The notes under the pieces are model-generated. The model made no database searches, had not been told where the DNA came from, and was given only the letters and a program-made list of their open reading frames with translations. Below are positions 62,614-64,000 of a DNA stretch of 64,000 nucleotides, piece after piece. Source of the DNA: Candidatus Mycolicibacterium alkanivorans (GTDB lineage Bacteria > Actinomycetota > Actinomycetes > Mycobacteriales > Mycobacteriaceae); the NCBI RefSeq assembly GCF_022760805.1, contig NZ_JAIVFL010000001.1, positions 372,001-436,000 on the forward strand. Reading direction: 5' to 3'. Made by a program: the position numbers and the translations under genes. Every line of letters begins with the position of its first letter. The first letter of the stretch is position 1.

Positions 62614-63771
62614 GTGACTACTGCACTCAACGACGAGGAGACCCTGCTCGTCCAGACCGTCCGCGCGTTCGTCGATCGCGACGTCAAGCCGACCGTGCGC
62701 GACGTCGAGCACGCCAACACCTATCCCGAGGCGTGGATCGAGCAGATGAAGCGGATCGGCATCTACGGTCTGGCCATCAGCGAGGAGTACGGCGGCACCC
62801 CGGTGTCCATGCCCTGCTACGTCGAGGTCACCCAGGAGCTCGCCCGCGGCTGGATGAGTCTGGCCGGCGCAATGGGCGGCCACACAGTGGTGGCCAAACT
62901 GCTGGATCTCTTCGGGACCGAGGACCAGAAGAAGGCCTACCTGCCGAGGATGGCAACCGGTGACCTGCGGGCGACAATGGCGCTGACCGAACCCGGTGGC
63001 GGCTCGGATCTGCAGAACATGACCACTGTGGCGCGTCGCGACGGCGACGAGCTGGTGATCAACGGTGCCAAGACGTGGATCACCAACGCCCGCCGCTCCG
63101 GGCTGATCGCCCTGCTGTGCAAGACCGATCCGCAGGCCAGTCCGCGGCACACCGGCATCTCGGTGGTGCTCGTCGAGTCGCCCACCCCCGGCCTCACGGT
63201 GTCACGCGATCTGCCCAAGCTGGGCTACAAGGGTGTCGAATCGTGCGAGCTGGCCTTCGAGGACTGCCGGGCGCCGGCGTCGGCCATTCTCGGCGGCGAA
63301 CCGGGTAAAGGCTTCGCGCAGATGATGAAAGGGCTCGAGACGGGGCGGATTCAGGTCGCTTCCCGCGCATTGGGAGTCGCCACCGCGGCGCTGGAGGATG
63401 CCCTGGCCTACGCCCAGGAGCGGGAGAGTTTCGGGCAGCCGATCTGGAAGCACCAGGCCGTGGGGCACTACCTGGCCGACATGGCCACCAAGCTCACCGC
63501 CGCCCGTCAGCTCACCCGCTACGCCGCGGAGCGATTCGACAGCGGCCAGCGTTGCGACATGGAAGCCGGGATGGCCAAGCTGTTCGCCTCCGAGGTCGCG
63601 ATGGAGATCGCGCTCACAGCGGTGCGCATCCACGGCGGTTATGGCTACTCCACCGAGTACGACGTCGAACGCTACTTCCGTGACGCCCCGCTGATGATCG
63701 TCGGCGAGGGCACCAACGAGATCCAGCGCAACGTCATCGCCGGGCAACTGATCGCTCGCGGGGGAATCTAG
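62614..63771 (+). CDS. fadE3: Acyl-CoA dehydrogenase FadE3
   Basis: 385 residues. The GTG at 62614 (TTALNDEETLLVQTVRAFVD) has GGAG upstream and gives the usual family length. FAD motifs MALTEPGGGSDLQNM and KTWITNARRSGLIALL are present. The catalytic Glu is in MIVGEGTNEIQRNVIAGQL, and the IHGGYGYSTEYDVERYFRDA block precedes it. It oxidises acyl-CoA in beta-oxidation. Equals Rv0215c in position next to the Rv0216-like gene. It is followed 5 bp later by a GntR regulator, so the two are probably one transcript. Confidence 0.92.
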   Translation: MTTALNDEETLLVQTVRAFVDRDVKPTVRDVEHANTYPEAWIEQMKRIGIYGLAISEEYGGTPVSMPCYVEVTQELARGWMSLAGAMGGHTVVAKLLDLFGTEDQKKAYLPRMATGDLRATMALTEPGGGSDLQNMTTVARRDGDELVINGAKTWITNARRSGLIALLCKTDPQASPRHTGISVVLVESPTPGLTVSRDLPKLGYKGVESCELAFEDCRAPASAILGGEPGKGFAQMMKGLETGRIQVASRALGVATAALEDALAYAQERESFGQPIWKHQAVGHYLADMATKLTAARQLTRYAAERFDSGQRCDMEAGMAKLFASEVAMEIALTAVRIHGGYGYSTEYDVERYFRDAPLMIVGEGTNEIQRNVIAGQLIARGGI

Positions 63772-63776
63772 CTGCG

Positions 63777-64000
63777 GTGAAGCCCGAGCCGGCCTATCAG
63801 CTTCTGCGCCAACGGCTTCGCGACGAGATCGCCGCCGGCGCATACCCCGACGGCGTGCGCCTGCCGACGGAGTCGGAGCTGGTGGCTGAATGCGGGCTGT
63901 CCCGGCAGACCGTGCGGCGGGCCTTCCAGGATCTGGTGGCCGAAGGGGTGGTCTACCGGGTCCCGGGCCGCGGCACATTCGCCAACCGCGGATATCTCAG
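63777..64000 (+). CDS. GntR-family transcriptional regulator, 3'-partial
   Basis: 74 codons from a GTG at 63777 before the window ends. KPEPAYQLLRQRLRDEIAAG, then YPDGVRLPTESELVAECGLS and RQTVRRAFQDLVAEGVVYRV with PGRGTFA form a complete winged-helix GntR DNA-binding domain of the HutC/YvoA type. The effector domain lies outside. Its position 5 bp after fadE3 suggests it controls fadE3 and the divergent hydratase, probably through the palindrome at 62574-62591. Confidence 0.85.
   Translation, partial: MKPEPAYQLLRQRLRDEIAAGAYPDGVRLPTESELVAECGLSRQTVRRAFQDLVAEGVVYRVPGRGTFANRGYL

Overview
The window is high-GC actinobacterial DNA and almost certainly comes from a Mycobacterium/Mycolicibacterium-type chromosome. 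The evidence is a long run of recognisable mycobacterial genes: aftD, lpqI, the sdh1 operon, fadE5, fadA2, fabG4, htdX, aac(2')-I, fadD2, polD2, stf0 and DUF2563/EspK-like ESX factors. From about 20 kb to the right end the order and relative strands follow the M. tuberculosis segment from Rv0270 down to Rv0215c, inverted and with insertions and losses. For example, the genes between aftD/Rv0236c and Rv0228 are absent here. These assignments rest on recognition of sequence and order, not on a database search.

Layout. 0-4.75 kb: two overlapping genes of ESX (type VII secretion) type on the plus strand, followed by a minus-strand trio. The trio is a DUF2563 protein, a 505-residue toxin-like protein with a glycine-rich hydrophobic C-terminus, and a small three-helix membrane protein. 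It sits between two 63-bp direct repeats made from the 3' end of the second ESX gene. 4.75-12.5 kb: an exported phosphoesterase, a sulfatase next to Stf0 sulfotransferase, a TIGR00027-type methyltransferase, a heptad-repeat protein and a threonine aldolase. 12.5-26.4 kb: a decaying accessory zone. It holds a P-type ATPase remnant, an F420-type oxidoreductase split by an intact ISAs1-family element, a sulfatase and an aldehyde dehydrogenase with internal deletions, and several gene stubs. Among these are intact adenylate-forming enzymes, fadD2/polD2 as a divergent pair, an XRE-cupin regulator and a glutaryl-CoA-dehydrogenase-type enzyme.

26.4-30.3 kb: iron-siderophore binding lipoprotein, queuosine-precursor-type transporter, 5-oxoprolinase subunits (the second frameshifted) and aac(2')-I, tightly packed. 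30.5-34.5 kb: succinate dehydrogenase 1 operon. 34.8-42.9 kb: lipid-degradation block with flavin reductase, fadE5, fadA2, fabG4, htdX and a TetR regulator. fadE5 and the fadA2/fabG4 intergenic region share a palindrome, TTACT-N4-RGTAA. 43-56 kb: envelope block with lpqI, a DUF2613 peptide, aftD, an acyltransferase, a DUF3068 protein, a large membrane protein, a GT4 glycosyltransferase and a methyltransferase. A 56-bp tandem repeat separates the last two genes. 56-64 kb: (R)-hydratase, a FadE5-like paralogue, a DHFR-family reductase, a secreted PE-PPE-domain protein, a frameshifted thioesterase, a double-hotdog hydratase divergent from fadE3, and the start of a GntR regulator.

About ten genes are broken by small deletions, single-base shifts or the IS. 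This implies either real gene decay in this lineage or some local base-calling errors; reads would separate the two. No tRNA, rRNA, CRISPR array or integrase gene was seen.
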